Source of the DNA: Candidatus Acididesulfobacter guangdongensis
GTDB taxonomy: Bacteria; SZUA-79; Acidulodesulfobacterales; Acidulodesulfobacteraceae
Assembly: GCA_004195045.1 (NCBI GenBank)
Contig: SGBC01000004.1
Location: 62,001 to 126,000, forward strand
DNA length: 64,000 nucleotides
Reading direction: 5' to 3'
Shown here: positions 27,414 to 36,743 of the stretch, piece after piece
Layout: the number at the start of each line of letters is the position of its first letter
Position numbering within the stretch: position 1 is the stretch's first letter
The notes under the pieces: model-generated
The model's database searches: none
The model's input: the letters and a program-made list of their open reading frames with translations, nothing else
Told to the model about the DNA's origin: nothing
Program-made: the position numbers and the translations under genes

Positions 27414-28193
27414 ATGGATTTTATATTGCGTTATTTTGAAAGAATAGGACTGTTTGTTTTATATATAATAAATGAATTAGGTTCTCTAATTATATATTTG
27501 TGGAACTGCACTCTGTCTATTCTCCGGTATTCCGTGAATCTCGACAACCTTTTTGACCAGATGTCTTTTATAGGAATAGGTTCATTTTATATTGTCGGAT
27601 TGACGGGTCTTTTTACGGGCATGGTTTTAGCTCTTCAGTCATATTACGCAGCTAGGATTGTGGGCGTAACTTACATGATTGGTCCCACTATTGCCCTTGC
27701 AATGACCAGAGAGTTAGGACCTGTCTTAACCGCATTAATGATTACGGCCAGATGCGGGTCATCCATGGCTTCGGAAATAGGCACTATGAAAATTTCGGAA
27801 CAGGTAGATGCCCTTGAGGTAATGGCGGTAGACCCTTTTTATTTTCTTTCAGTTCCGAGGATCATCGCTTCTATGATAATGCTTCCTATAATGTCTATCG
27901 TAACCTCGCTTATAGGAATATTTGGAGGATACGTAGTTTATAAATTTTTTCTTGGATTAAACGGCACGGTATTTGTCGATATGATATACAAATATATTAA
28001 TCTCAGCGATATTTATAACGGTTTAATAAAGGCAGTTTTTTTTGGAATTATACTTGCTACTATAAGTACTTTCAAAGGTTTTGAAGCATCCGGGGGTTCT
28101 AAAGGCGTAGGGAGAGTGACGACGCAGGCGGTTGTACTGAGTTCAATTTATATTCTTTTTGCTGATTACATACTGACTTCAATATTATTTTAA
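27414..28193 (+). CDS. mlaE: Lipid-asymmetry ABC transporter permease MlaE
   Basis: 259 residues. Five or so membrane spans, with the core ALAMTRELGPVLTALMITARCGSSMASEIGTMKISEQVDALEVM, here in shortened form TRELGPVLTALMITARCGSS, characteristic of MlaE/YrbE. Inner-membrane part of the system moving phospholipids between inner and outer membranes. First of three same-strand genes with mlaF and mlaD. Confidence 0.93.
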   Translation: MDFILRYFERIGLFVLYIINELGSLIIYLWNCTLSILRYSVNLDNLFDQMSFIGIGSFYIVGLTGLFTGMVLALQSYYAARIVGVTYMIGPTIALAMTRELGPVLTALMITARCGSSMASEIGTMKISEQVDALEVMAVDPFYFLSVPRIIASMIMLPIMSIVTSLIGIFGGYVVYKFFLGLNGTVFVDMIYKYINLSDIYNGLIKAVFFGIILATISTFKGFEASGGSKGVGRVTTQAVVLSSIYILFADYILTSILF

Positions 28194-28280
28194 TATTGTT
28201 TTTAGATTATAGACCTCAATTATATATGATATTTATTATACGATATATATTATAAAATTATTTATATGATTTATATAATT

Positions 28281-28368
28281 CATTAAATTAAATTAAATTA
28301 AATTAACTTAAATTAAGTAAAATAAAATAAAGTTAAGTTAAAACTAAACTAAACTAAATTAAATTAAT
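28281..28368. repeat. AAATT-type pentamer-rich tract
   Basis: Runs of (AAATT)n and (AAACT)n occupy the mlaE-mlaF gap (about 220 bp), which has no gene of its own. Confidence 0.7.
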
Positions 28369-28413
28369 AAATGAATTAATGTCGGAATTCTATTGTATTT
28401 TGGATTTATGTAA

Positions 28414-29157
28414 ATGATAATTCTTGAGAATATAAATAAATCTTTTAAAAACGTTAAGGTTCTGAATAATCTCAATATAAGTTTTGAAGATAAGAAAATT
28501 ACCGTTGTAATAGGCAGAAGCGGGGAAGGCAAAAGTGTTATGCTGAAGCATATAGTAGGGCTCTTAAGACCTGATTCAGGCAGAGTTCTATTCAACGATA
28601 TTGATCTAAATACCATAAATAAGAAAGAGCTGAATGAATTAAGAAAAAAATTTGGAATGGTATTTCAGGACGGAGCATTGTTTGATTCAATTAATATTTT
28701 TGAAAATGTAGCATTTCCTTTAAGGCAGCATCTGAAATTATCCGAAGGAGATATTATAAAAAAAGTGATGTCCGGTTTAAATGATGTCGGTTTAAGCGGG
28801 ATTGAATCAAAAATGCCGGCAGAATTGTCCGGCGGTATGAGAAAAAGGGTGGCAGTCGCAAGAGCCATGATATTAGAGCCCGAAACAGTTCTTTTTGACG
28901 AACCTACTACCGGACTTGACCCTATAATGTCGGATGTAATAAATAATCTCATAATTTCAACGCAGAAACACTTTAAATATACAGGCATTATTATAAGTCA
29001 TGATATCGAAGGAGCTTATAAAACAGCTGATACTATTGCAATGTTATATGAAGGTGCTATAATTGAAAAAGGTGATGCCGAAAAATTTAAGACATCGGAT
29101 AATCCGGTTGTAAGACAATTTGTAACAGGAAGCATGAATGGTCCGATAGTTATATGA
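28414..29157 (+). CDS. mlaF: Lipid-asymmetry ABC transporter ATPase MlaF
   Basis: 247 residues. Walker A GRSGEGKSVMLKHI, Q-loop GMVFQDGALFDS, signature LSGGMRKRVAVARA and Walker B TVLFDEPTTGLDP are all intact; the LSGGM signature and GRSGxGKSV Walker A are typical of MlaF/Ttg2A. It energises MlaE. Confidence 0.95.
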   Translation: MIILENINKSFKNVKVLNNLNISFEDKKITVVIGRSGEGKSVMLKHIVGLLRPDSGRVLFNDIDLNTINKKELNELRKKFGMVFQDGALFDSINIFENVAFPLRQHLKLSEGDIIKKVMSGLNDVGLSGIESKMPAELSGGMRKRVAVARAMILEPETVLFDEPTTGLDPIMSDVINNLIISTQKHFKYTGIIISHDIEGAYKTADTIAMLYEGAIIEKGDAEKFKTSDNPVVRQFVTGSMNGPIVI

Positions 29158-29336
29158 TTTGCATCGTTATATGTTCTTATATGCAGCATATTATTTTAAG
29201 CAAAAATTGAGTATGTTTGTATTAAGTTTCAGTATATACGATGTAATTTTGTTTAGTTTATAGCAAAATGTGTCAAAAATAACCGATATCGAATAAATTG
29301 AATCTTTTTTTTATTATTTTTTACTAATGATATATC

Positions 29337-30917
29337 ATGAAACTAAATAAAGAAACTAAAGTTGGTCTTTTTACCGTCGCAATTCTGATAATACTTGTTT
29401 TCTTTTCTATGAAAGTCGGTAAGATTAACCTTTTCAAACCCCCTACATATATTATTTCCGCGTATTTTGCGTCTGCAAACGGCATAAGCACCGGAACTAA
29501 CGTTGAAATGGCAGGAATAAAAGTTGGAACGGTCAAAAAGATTAAACTCGAAAACGGTCAGGCGCGTGTTTATATGGAAATAAATTCCAAATATAAAATT
29601 TATCCTGATTATACCGCTTCGATAAGGTCTATGAGTTTATTGGGAGAGAGCTATATATCTATTGCTCCTGCTAATACTATACAGGCTTTATCGTCAAAAC
29701 CGGTGCCTGAAAATGAAATAATTAAAAGCTATAAATCGCCTGAAAATATGTCTTCCTTGATTTTAAAATTTGCAAAAACTGCTGATAATCTTGATGCCGT
29801 TACAAAATCGCTGAAAAAATCAATCGGCACTAAAACGGGCGAACATAAAATAAAAGCAATATTGGCTAATATTGCAGAACTTTCAGATAATTTAAACAGA
29901 TTAGTATATTTAAATCAGAAGAACTTTAATGTGATAATGACTAATTTTGCCGGTTTTTCCCGCAATATTAATGGATTAACCGTCGAAAACGACAGGGCGT
30001 TGACAAAAACAATTCATAATTTTAAGGCAATATCCGATAATTTAAGACAGGAGCTTCCTTCTATCACCGATAACATCAAAATTGTGTCGGCAAATTTAAG
30101 CGATATTTTAACTAAAAATAAGTCTAATATCAATAGAAGCCTGCTGCATATCAGGAAAGACACAAAACAGCTTCAATTGTCTTTAAATCAAATATACGGT
30201 ATATCGTCAAAGATAAATAAAGGCAGAGGAACTTTAGGCAAACTTGTAAATAGAAGCTCCGTATATAATAATCTTAACGGTTCGCTTAAAGGCATTAATA
30301 ATTTAGTAGGGGGTTTTAATAGTTTTAAGGTTGGAATGAATATAAATTCTCAATATTTAGACCGTTCAAACGGTTCGGTCACAGAAGTCAATGTGAGACT
30401 TCAGCCTTCTCCTGGTCATTATTATGTTCTCGGTGTAGATTCGACGCCTGTCAATTACGGCAATTCATACGGAGAAACCCAGACTACAACATATACTACC
30501 AATAATCCGCCGTCGGGTGAGTTTTATCCTTCAAGCGTCACAACAAACACCACTCAATATTCAAATTCTAATAGTCTTAAATTTAATGCAGAAATTGCGA
30601 AAAATTTTTATAACTGGACTTTTTTGGCGGGACTTATGTATTCAACCGGAGGAGTCGGCGTTAACTACTATATTCCATATACAAATAGAAATTTAAAATT
30701 ATACGCAAGAGCATTCGGATTCAATTCTAATAACGGCTCTGCAGAAGCATACGTTAATGCAGGCGTGAGTTATACATTTTTACGTCATCTTTTTGTAGAT
30801 ACGGGGTATGATGATATTTTTAGTAAAAACAACAATAGGTCGCTATTCGTAGGCGGCGGTATCAAATTTACCGATAAAGATTTAGAATATTTACTAGCCG
30901 GCAGCAAGATGCCGTAA
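29337..30917 (+). CDS. mlaD: MCE-family MlaD protein with long C-terminal extension
   Basis: 526 residues; E. coli MlaD has about 180. An N-terminal membrane anchor (about 8-25) precedes the MCE domain (about 38-115; ANGISTGTNVEMAGIKVGTVKKIKL). A helical region with repeated NLxxxL heptads follows (about 130-320), then a C-terminal part (about 340-526) rich in short beta-strands and aromatic residues that resembles an outer-membrane barrel segment (YYVLGVDS ... LFVGGGIKFTDKDLEYLLAG). The extension may reach across the periplasm to the outer membrane. The 180 bp gap to mlaF contains nothing recognised. Confidence 0.85.
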   Translation: MKLNKETKVGLFTVAILIILVFFSMKVGKINLFKPPTYIISAYFASANGISTGTNVEMAGIKVGTVKKIKLENGQARVYMEINSKYKIYPDYTASIRSMSLLGESYISIAPANTIQALSSKPVPENEIIKSYKSPENMSSLILKFAKTADNLDAVTKSLKKSIGTKTGEHKIKAILANIAELSDNLNRLVYLNQKNFNVIMTNFAGFSRNINGLTVENDRALTKTIHNFKAISDNLRQELPSITDNIKIVSANLSDILTKNKSNINRSLLHIRKDTKQLQLSLNQIYGISSKINKGRGTLGKLVNRSSVYNNLNGSLKGINNLVGGFNSFKVGMNINSQYLDRSNGSVTEVNVRLQPSPGHYYVLGVDSTPVNYGNSYGETQTTTYTTNNPPSGEFYPSSVTTNTTQYSNSNSLKFNAEIAKNFYNWTFLAGLMYSTGGVGVNYYIPYTNRNLKLYARAFGFNSNNGSAEAYVNAGVSYTFLRHLFVDTGYDDIFSKNNNRSLFVGGGIKFTDKDLEYLLAGSKMP

Positions 30918-30924
30918 TAAATAT

Positions 30925-32001
30925 ATGACAAACAAAAAATATAAATTAACCTCTATGACATCTGCTCACGGCTGAGGGTGCAAATTAGGTCCGGAGGACC
31001 TATCTTCAATAATTGATAAATTGCCTGTTCTGCCTAATGACAATGTTCTTGTAGGTTTTGATTACAAAGACGATGCCGGTATATACAAAATATCGGATGA
31101 CAGGTGTCTTATTCAGACCGTAGATTTTTTTACGCCTGTAGTGGATGAGCCTTACGCTTTTGGACAAATAGCCGCGGCTAATGCTTTATCTGATGTTTAC
31201 GCTATGGGAGGACAGCCTATAACTGTTTTAAACATTGCATGCTTTCCTATAGCAAATGTCGAAAAAGATGTTTTTAGAGAAATATTGCTTGGAGGATTAG
31301 ATAAAATAAATGAATCCGGCGCAGCGCTCCTCGGCGGACATTCTATTGACGATAAAGAGCTGAAATATGGTCTTAGCGTTACAGGTATGTGCGGAATAGA
31401 TGAGATATATTCCAATAAAGGGGCTGAGTCCGGCGATATTTTATATCTTTCCAAAAAATTAGGAACGGGGTTTATAGTCAGCGCGTTATGCACCGATTTG
31501 TTAAAACAGTCTGTTTTAGATGAAGCTGTTTGTTCTATGACTAAATTAAATAAAACAGCATCAGAATTGGTTATTTCTTTAAAAAAGGCGGTGCATGCCA
31601 TGACCGATATTACAGGATTCGGTCTTGTAGGGCATACGTCTGAAATGATGATAGCCGGCGGTGTTTCTTGCGAATTAAATCTTGAAAACCTTCCTTTAAT
31701 CAGCGGAAGTTTAGAATTAATACAGAAAGGAATTAATCCCGCAGGCACCAAACGGAATAGAAAATTCTTTTCTCAATATGTAAATATTGAAGAAAATGTT
31801 GATGAAAATCTTGTCTGGGCTGCTTTTGGCGCTGAAACATCGGGCGGACTTTTAATCTGCGTATCCAGCGAACAAGCTGCCGTTCTTGAAAATTTATTTA
31901 AAAATGCCGGAGAACCGCTATACAGGGTTGGAAAAATATTAAATAAAGTATTAGATATAAAAGATAAAGATAATGTAAATACTATTAATTTAGTCAGATA
32001 A
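30925..32001 (+). CDS. selD: Selenide, water dikinase (selenocysteine-containing SelD)
   Basis: 358 residues when the in-frame UGA at codon 17 (30973-30975) is read as selenocysteine. LTSMTSAHGUGCKLGPEDL is the SelD active-site loop, in which family members have Cys or Sec at this place. Gene callers would start at the TTG at 31021 and lose the active site. After the loop the ATP-binding core is standard: DNVLVGFDYKDDAG, ANALSDVYAMGGQP, MTDITGFGLVGH. It makes selenophosphate for SelA. A SECIS-type hairpin follows the UGA. It starts 5 bp after mlaD ends. Confidence 0.95.
30973..31002 (+). promoter_or_regulatory. selD UGA(Sec) and SECIS element
   Basis: UGA at 30973-30975. A perfect 7-bp stem TAGGTCC/GGACCTA (30986-30992, 30996-31002) carries loop GGA, which starts 17 nt after the UGA and begins with G, as a bacterial SECIS should. 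Confidence 0.85.
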
Positions 32002-32010
32002 TATTACGTA

Positions 32011-32037
32011 CTTTAATCCTGCAATAGAAAGTTATCT
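32011..32037. repeat. Partial copy of a dispersed repeat
   Basis: CTTTAATCCTGCAATAGAAAGTTATCT is the reverse complement of 35734-35760 with one mismatch in 27. It follows the selD stop directly. Confidence 0.85.
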
Positions 32038-32041
32038 ACTC

Positions 32042-32133
32042 GGAAAAGGTGTCAGATTAATTTTTTTTGCAAATATTTTCTTTGTTGATTGAACTGCTCT
32101 ATATGCAAAAAAATAAAATCTGACACCTTTTCC
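32042..32133. repeat. 92-bp element with 16-bp perfect inverted ends
   Basis: GGAAAAGGTGTCAGAT at 32042-32057 and ATCTGACACCTTTTCC at 32118-32133 are perfect inverted copies around 60 bp with no ORF. This looks like a MITE or a remnant related to elements that travel with small Y1 transposases. It sits between convergent selD and the PAS/GGDEF gene and could terminate both. Confidence 0.8.
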
Positions 32134-32143
32134 TATAAGTTTT

Positions 32144-33043
32144 CTAAAATTTTTTAAAACTGAATGTTTTGTTTTTCTCAAATTCTAATTTTGCTTCGTC
32201 TATAAGAAGATTCCAATTTTTAAAATGTCTTTTAATATCAAATTCGGAAATTCCGTAATATAGCACAGGCTGCAGCGGTCCGTTAAATTTTACCGCTTCC
32301 GATATTGATTTTTTTATTTTTTCGAATTTTGTTAATGCAACATCTAAACCGGTATGGGTTAATATTGCATAAAAATCATTAAAATTAAATTTGAACAGAT
32401 AATCTGTTTTTCTGAACTTCTGATTTAAAAACATTCCATAGTATCTAATCAGTTTATTAAGTTTTTCCTGTCCATAAGACTGTCCGATTAATACTAAATT
32501 TTCAAAACTGAAACATACTACGGAAAAAGTCACGCCGTACCGTTTGCATCTTTCAGCTTCTTTTTCTGCGATTTCATCAAACTGTTCTTTTAGCAAGAAA
32601 CCGGTTAATTCGTCATATGCTTTGCAGTTATTCATTTCAGATAATTTAATAATGTTTTCAGCTATTTTTGTCATATCAAAAAAAATAACTAATGTGCCGT
32701 TAAATAATCCAAAATTATTAAAAAGCGTTATGGTTTCAATTTGAAAGTATTTTTTTTGAGGAATTTTATTGACCGATATTGTATTAATAATTTTATTGAT
32801 TGACAGCAAACCGGATGTATTAAGTTTTTTTATTTCTTCAGGCAATTCTTCATTAAAAGATATGCAAATGTCGTCATTAGTCGAAAGTCTAAGCGCTTTA
32901 GCCTGTTCGTTCATATAAATTATGTCGCCTTTTATATCTTTAACTGCCAGCGGTTTATTATATGACGAAAATACTTTGACGAAATTTAAGCCCGGAAAAA
33001 ATTCTGTATTTAATCTTTCGTCTTCAAATATTTTTATCTGCAT
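32144..33043 (-). CDS. PAS and degenerate GGDEF domain protein
   Basis: 299 residues. A PAS-like sensor (about 22-135; PLAVKDIKGDIIYMNEQAKAL) is followed by a diguanylate-cyclase-fold domain (about 145-290) opening with YDELTGFLLKEQF. The GGDEF loop position reads FNFNDF, so the catalytic residues are lost. It probably senses or binds a ligand rather than making cyclic di-GMP. Downstream of the corrinoid-activator-like gene with 9 bp between them, so it may be co-transcribed. Confidence 0.7.
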   Translation of the reverse strand: MQIKIFEDERLNTEFFPGLNFVKVFSSYNKPLAVKDIKGDIIYMNEQAKALRLSTNDDICISFNEELPEEIKKLNTSGLLSINKIINTISVNKIPQKKYFQIETITLFNNFGLFNGTLVIFFDMTKIAENIIKLSEMNNCKAYDELTGFLLKEQFDEIAEKEAERCKRYGVTFSVVCFSFENLVLIGQSYGQEKLNKLIRYYGMFLNQKFRKTDYLFKFNFNDFYAILTHTGLDVALTKFEKIKKSISEAVKFNGPLQPVLYYGISEFDIKRHFKNWNLLIDEAKLEFEKNKTFSFKKF

Positions 33044-33052
33044 ATTATTATA

Positions 33053-34438
33053 TTATTCCCATAATAAATTTTTAATAAATAATTTTTCAAAAAGTTTGCT
33101 TCCAGACAGCGGAAAGTTTTTTGAAATTGCTGTAATTTTTGATATATCCAGTGTCCTTACTGAATTAGCAGTAATTAAATATTTTTTACATCCTTCGAGG
33201 GAACTGTCGAAAATATAATTTATTTTTTTATTTTTGAAAGGAAAAATATCTATAATATCTATATTTTCATTTTTGATATAATTACCGAAAGAACCCGATA
33301 TATAAACATCGAAGTCATCTTCAACATCGATTTTATATTTATTTAGCAGTATTTCAGCCGCAGATTTTACGGCAGATTTAGCAAATTGAAACTGCCTGAC
33401 GTCATCTTGATAAAATCTGATATCTGTTTTGCTGTTTCTGTAGATAACGACTTCATTTTCTACATTATCTACTCCGCTGTTTACTACCGAATAGCTTTCT
33501 GAATCAATAAGTTCTTGAGGCATAATTCTGCCGTTTTTATCTATGATTTTTTCACGGAGCAAGGAAGCCATTAAATCAATTATGCCGCTTCCGCAAATTC
33601 CTTCCGGAATTTTAGAGCCGTTAATCGTCTCGAAATTAAACAGACCGTTTTTCAGTTCAATAGAAGAAATAGCAGAACCTTGCGCCAGCATTCCGTGTTT
33701 TATATTTCCTCCTTCAAAGGCAGGTCCGGCAGGCGCCGATGTTGTAAAAATTTTATTTTTGTTACCTATTGCTATTTCTACATTTGTTCCAAAATCCGCT
33801 ATGAAAGCGGGTCTGTCTCTATTTGTCAGATCTAAATAATAAATAGATGATACCGTATCGCCTCCGACAAATCCGTCTAAAATAGGAAAAATGAATAAAT
33901 CGCTGTCTAATGTACCTTTGTTTTTGCCATTGCTAAGATTAGTTTTGCCAAAACAATCGGATGAAATATTGATTGCTGCGTCTGAATGGTTTGAATCCGT
34001 GGTTAAGTTCTCAGTGCCTATATCTATATATAGAGACAAACCTATTTCATTTGTTTTTTTTGGGAACGATATGTCGAAAGAAGGTCTGTAAGGCGGTTTT
34101 GCGAGATCAGATAAAGGTTCTCCGCAAAAAGCTAATTCCATCGCAGTATTGCCCGCAAGGGCAATTTCAGTTATATCTTCCGGGTAAATACATAGTTCTT
34201 TTATAAAATAATTTAAAAGATTGCCAATTGTTAAGAAAGCTTTTTCCTGCAATTTTTTAACGGATTGTTTGTCAAGACCGTTCTGTATCCGTTTTACGGA
34301 ATCTAATCCAAAGTCTGGATACTGAAGATTGGTAGAACTTTTCTCCAGAATTACGTTATTGGTTTTTTTGTCTATTAAAGCAGCCGCGATTGTTGTAGTT
34401 CCCAAATCTATCGCTGCGGAATATTTTTTTGATGACAT
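33053..34438 (-). CDS. ASKHA-domain ATPase, RACE/RamA-like corrinoid protein activator
   Basis: 461 residues. Starts directly with the ATPase motif AAIDLGTTTIAAALID; LAGNTAMELAFCG, DGFVGGDTVSSI, ADFGTNVEIAIGN, GPAFEGGNIKHGM and GICGSGIIDL follow, the order seen in the DUF4445/RACE family. These enzymes use ATP to drive reduction of inactive Co(II) corrinoid proteins to Co(I). Typical members have an N-terminal [2Fe-2S] domain, which is missing here, so a separate redox partner would be required. The reactivation-domain-less MetH in this window is a likely client. Confidence 0.72.
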   Translation of the reverse strand: MSSKKYSAAIDLGTTTIAAALIDKKTNNVILEKSSTNLQYPDFGLDSVKRIQNGLDKQSVKKLQEKAFLTIGNLLNYFIKELCIYPEDITEIALAGNTAMELAFCGEPLSDLAKPPYRPSFDISFPKKTNEIGLSLYIDIGTENLTTDSNHSDAAINISSDCFGKTNLSNGKNKGTLDSDLFIFPILDGFVGGDTVSSIYYLDLTNRDRPAFIADFGTNVEIAIGNKNKIFTTSAPAGPAFEGGNIKHGMLAQGSAISSIELKNGLFNFETINGSKIPEGICGSGIIDLMASLLREKIIDKNGRIMPQELIDSESYSVVNSGVDNVENEVVIYRNSKTDIRFYQDDVRQFQFAKSAVKSAAEILLNKYKIDVEDDFDVYISGSFGNYIKNENIDIIDIFPFKNKKINYIFDSSLEGCKKYLITANSVRTLDISKITAISKNFPLSGSKLFEKLFIKNLLWE

Positions 34439-34492
34439 ATATAATATAATACCTATTTGTTTTAAAAATCATATTATAATATATTGTAAATA

Positions 34493-35572
34493 TTATAGCA
34501 AATTAACTTTTAACTGCCCGCACCCGCCGTAAATACTTTGAGCCTTAGAATGTCTTATCGTTACTATAAATCCGGCTTTCATCAGTTTATCCTGAAAATT
34601 ATTATAGGCAGTTTCGCTTGTTCTTTCGTAATTATTTTTTGTCGGCGTGCCGCAGGAAGTTTTTGCGAGGTCTGTATTTTCAATATCAAATTTATTAAAC
34701 GGAATTAGATTAAATTTGACATTTTGCGGAAAAAATAATTTTATCAGTTCTTTTGCATTATTTATTGAATCATTAAAATCTTTTAATAAAACATATTCTA
34801 AGGTTATTTTATTGTGCCCGAAGTATTTCCCGCTGCTTATAAACTTTGCAATGTCTTCTATGGGATATTTTTTATTAATAGGCATAATCTGGCTTCTTGA
34901 ATAATTATTTGAAGCGTTTAGAGATATGGCAATTTTATATTTTAAATCTTTAATCTCGATTAGTTTATCTATTATGCCGCATGTTGAAATTGTAATCTTT
35001 CTTCGCGCTACCCCTATAAAGTTAGGATCTGAAATAATTTCAAGAGCTTTTTTTACTTCAGACAGATTATCTAAAGGTTCGCCCATACCCATAAATACTA
35101 TATTAGTAATTTTAGTTTTGCATTCGTTTTCTATCAGTAAAATTTGAGAGATTATCTCTCCTGAAGTTAAATTTCTTTGAAAACCGGAGTTGCCGGTGCT
35201 GCAAAAATCGCATAGCATTTTACATCCTGCCTGAGATGAAACGCATAATGTTTTTCTTTTGCCGTAATCAATGAATACTGATTCGATGGCAGAACCGTCG
35301 TTAAGTTTTATAAGATATTTTATTGAATAATTGCCGTCGGCTGCGTCTTCTCTAAAATTAGCTGTAATCTCCGGCATTGTAAAATTAAAATGATAGTCGA
35401 GGCTCGCTCTCAGAGTTTTTGAAATGTTTGTCATATTATTAAAATCATAGACTTTAGCACTGTAAATCCATTTCATAATTTGGAACGCATTAAATTTTTT
35501 TGCAGAATTTTTTATGCAAAAAGCTTCTAATTCTTCTAATGAAAGGCAAAAAATAGAATTTTTATTAGTCAT
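34493..35572 (-). CDS. rlmN: 23S rRNA (adenine2503-C2)-methyltransferase RlmN
   Basis: 359 residues. Radical SAM motif Cys117-x3-Cys121-x2-Cys124 in SSQAGCKMLCDFCSTG; FMGMGEPLDN and the C-terminal GGCGQL cysteine (the methyl-transferring pair with the Cys in the SAM region) are all present. It methylates C2 of A2503 in 23S rRNA and of A37 in some tRNAs. On the minus strand upstream of the ASKHA gene. Confidence 0.95.
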   Translation of the reverse strand: MTNKNSIFCLSLEELEAFCIKNSAKKFNAFQIMKWIYSAKVYDFNNMTNISKTLRASLDYHFNFTMPEITANFREDAADGNYSIKYLIKLNDGSAIESVFIDYGKRKTLCVSSQAGCKMLCDFCSTGNSGFQRNLTSGEIISQILLIENECKTKITNIVFMGMGEPLDNLSEVKKALEIISDPNFIGVARRKITISTCGIIDKLIEIKDLKYKIAISLNASNNYSRSQIMPINKKYPIEDIAKFISSGKYFGHNKITLEYVLLKDFNDSINNAKELIKLFFPQNVKFNLIPFNKFDIENTDLAKTSCGTPTKNNYERTSETAYNNFQDKLMKAGFIVTIRHSKAQSIYGGCGQLKVNLL

Positions 35573-35928
35573 AAAAATTATTATTGTTATCCGGATTTAA
35601 AATTTTTGAATTATTTTATTTGTTTAGTTTATTTTAATATTATATAATTTATATGCGAAACAACACAACTTATATTATTACCTTAATTCTGCAATGGAAA
35701 ATATTTATGCAGTTCTTTGCTAGGTTAAGCAAAAGATAACTTTCTATTGCAGGATTAAGGTATTATTGAAAATTCGCGAATAATTTTTTATAATAAACAG
35801 ATAAATATAGCAAAAATATTTATTAGCGTTACATTGCATATTACAATAACTATAATATTTATAATAAATAATACTCAATAATAATATATATCATAAAGAA
35901 ATACAATAAATTAAAGAGCATAAATATC
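35573..35928. other. Non-coding gap containing a palindromic repeat
   Basis: Between divergent rlmN and cbiC. Apart from the element at 35680-35761 nothing is recognised. Confidence 0.5.
35680..35761. repeat. 82-bp palindromic repeat element
   Basis: ACCTTAATTCTGCAATGGAAA at 35680-35700 and TTTCTATTGCAGGATTAAGGT at 35741-35761 are inverted copies, 19 of 21 positions. An inner imperfect stem lies around AGTTCTTTGC/GCAAAAGATAACT. Part of the right arm recurs in inverted form at 32011-32037, so this is a dispersed repeat family. Confidence 0.85.
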
Positions 35929-36660
35929 ATGGATATGACAAATTCTAATTTAGGAACGGATATTTACAATGAAAGCATTTCAATAATAAATTCATTGCTT
36001 GCGGATAATGAATTTTTTAATAATAATTATTCTGAATTTGAAAAAAACATAATAAAAAGAATGATACACGCTTCAAGCGATATTGCTTATTCGAAGACTG
36101 TTTCTTTTACTAAAAATTCAATTGCCGACTCCGTTAATTTTATAAAACAGCAATCCGGCTCAGATAAATCTATAAAAATAGTTTGCGACAGCAAGATGAC
36201 AAGAGCCGGAATAAGCAGCACCGTTAATAAAAAAGTTATTACGGAGACTAATTGCTATATAGATTTAAGCAGCAAAGAATTAAATGAAAAATTTGATAAT
36301 TTAATGTCGATTTATAATTTACAATCGGAATTTTGCAATACGGCTGATTTTCATGCAATTACAAAATCGGCTTATTCTATAAGAATTGCCGTTATTGAAA
36401 ATTTACCGGATTTCATAATCATCGGAAATGCCCCTACGGCTTTATTGGAAACGATGAAGACATGTAAAATATTATTTAAATCTCTCGGCTATAAGCCGAA
36501 GCTTATAATAGGTATGCCTGTGGGATTTGTCGGCGCAGACGAATCTAAAAGAATTCTTATGAAAGATGCTTTTTTTTCGTCCGTAAGCAATGCCGGAAAT
36601 TTGGGCGGCAGCGCAGTAGCTGCTGCAGCTATGAACGCCATTTTAAAAGAAAGCATTTAG
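35929..36660 (+). CDS. cbiC: Precorrin-8X/cobalt-precorrin-8 methylmutase
   Basis: 243 residues. RMIHASSDIAYSKTVSF holds the catalytic His, CDSKMTRAGIS follows, and IIGNAPTALLETM with PKLIIGMPVGFVGADESKR is the CbiC/CobH signature. It moves a methyl group on the corrin ring in cobalamin biosynthesis. No other cobalamin biosynthesis gene is in the window. Its last 30 bp are duplicated downstream (36700-36729). Confidence 0.93.
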   Translation: MDMTNSNLGTDIYNESISIINSLLADNEFFNNNYSEFEKNIIKRMIHASSDIAYSKTVSFTKNSIADSVNFIKQQSGSDKSIKIVCDSKMTRAGISSTVNKKVITETNCYIDLSSKELNEKFDNLMSIYNLQSEFCNTADFHAITKSAYSIRIAVIENLPDFIIIGNAPTALLETMKTCKILFKSLGYKPKLIIGMPVGFVGADESKRILMKDAFFSSVSNAGNLGGSAVAAAAMNAILKESI

Positions 36661-36729
36661 ACTAAATTAGCAAGAAAAGTTTATATTGTTAATAATCCTG
36701 CTATAAACGTCATTTTAAAAGAAAGCATT
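36628..36729. repeat. Duplicated 3' end of cbiC
   Basis: The 30 bp at 36628-36657 (ending AAAAGAAAGCATT) recur at 36700-36729 with two mismatches, 72 bp apart. Confidence 0.85.
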
Positions 36730-36743
36730 AATGGTAAAAATTT

